This document shows positions 63,826 to 64,000 of a stretch of DNA of 64,000 nt, piece after piece. The stretch's first letter is position 1; each line of letters starts with the position of its first letter. The notes under the pieces were generated by a model, which was given only the letters and a program-made list of their open reading frames with translations, made no database searches and was not told the origin of the DNA. Source of the DNA: Micropterix aruncella (taxonomy: Eukaryota; Arthropoda; Insecta; Lepidoptera; Micropterigidae); the NCBI GenBank assembly GCA_944548615.1, contig OX155963.1, positions 20,082,261 through 20,146,260 of the forward strand, written 5' to 3'. The position numbers and the translations under genes are program-made.

Positions 63826-64000
63826 AGTCGGGCGGTGTCGACTAAAATGGGCGAACCCTTCACCCCAGGCTGGTATAACGATATGAAATAGTTCTTTCAG
63901 CCGTGGGATGAGCGTAGAAGACTTAGACTATGACAATCCACTATCTAGCTTCGCAAGCTATCCCGCGAGAGACCAAACCTTACCGCCCGGCACCGGGTAG
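63826..64000 (+). repeat. Family A interspersed repeat, copy A13 (cut by window end)
   Basis: TGTCGACTAAAATGGGCGAA, then TGAGCGTAGAAGACTTAG and ACAATCCACTATCTAGCTTC: the first 170 bp of family A. Confidence 0.75.

Noticed and set aside
1..64000. LTR retrotransposons or retrovirus-like copies
   Set aside because: No paired LTRs, no primer-binding site and no aspartic protease, integrase or gag motif were seen.
1..64000. CRISPR array, bacterial operon or phage
   Set aside because: Repeats are not regularly spaced, there are no tightly packed reading frames, and the sequence is plainly eukaryotic.

Overview
The window reads as insect nuclear DNA in which I could identify no host gene. It is AT-rich and is made almost wholly of transposable-element remains, many of them nested. 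The Helitron end type, the mix of CR1/Jockey-like LINEs, mariner/Tc1, hAT, PIF/Harbinger, piggyBac-like and Penelope-like pieces, and many MITEs all fit an insect. Lepidoptera is my best guess, but only a guess. No rRNA gene, functional tRNA gene, CRISPR array, bacterial operon or paired LTRs were seen.

Layout. 1-5.2 kb: a copy of an unclassified repeat (family A), a copy of family B, then the best-preserved gene, a 475-codon reverse transcriptase of a 5'-truncated LINE on the minus strand (3029-4456). 5.2-9.3 kb: a tRNA-like remnant, a Helitron with both ends (6660-7185), and a head-to-head palindromic Tc1 derivative (7865-8915) lying between inverted mariner fragments. 10-16 kb: MITEs, including a near-perfect 315-bp inverted repeat, family B, and a TTAA-flanked MITE inside a direct duplication. 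17-25 kb: family A copies, a hAT MITE with an 8-bp target duplication, a foldback element and family C. 25-33 kb: a LINE fragment, a second foldback copy split by a Harbinger element, B and A copies, and a C/A/LINE junction. 33-48 kb: A, C and LINE fragments, a DDE transposase piece, a hAT C-terminal domain and local tandem repeats. 48-64 kb: more LINE 3' ends, B, C, two further Harbinger derivatives (one hosting a Penelope-like fragment), a MITE, a mariner fragment and a LINE end. The window stops inside a family A copy.

Two patterns stand out. First, family A has about 13 copies in 64 kb. It has no evident terminal inverted repeats or A-tail, and three copies are flanked by matching duplications of about 10 bp; I cannot place it in a known class. 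Second, three different PIF/Harbinger derivatives each keep only the start codon and N-terminal part of the transposase. The dense nesting and lack of genes suggest heterochromatin, and a piRNA cluster is possible, but neither can be proved from sequence alone. Functions of decayed pieces were judged from motifs by eye, and boundaries are approximate unless a target duplication is given.
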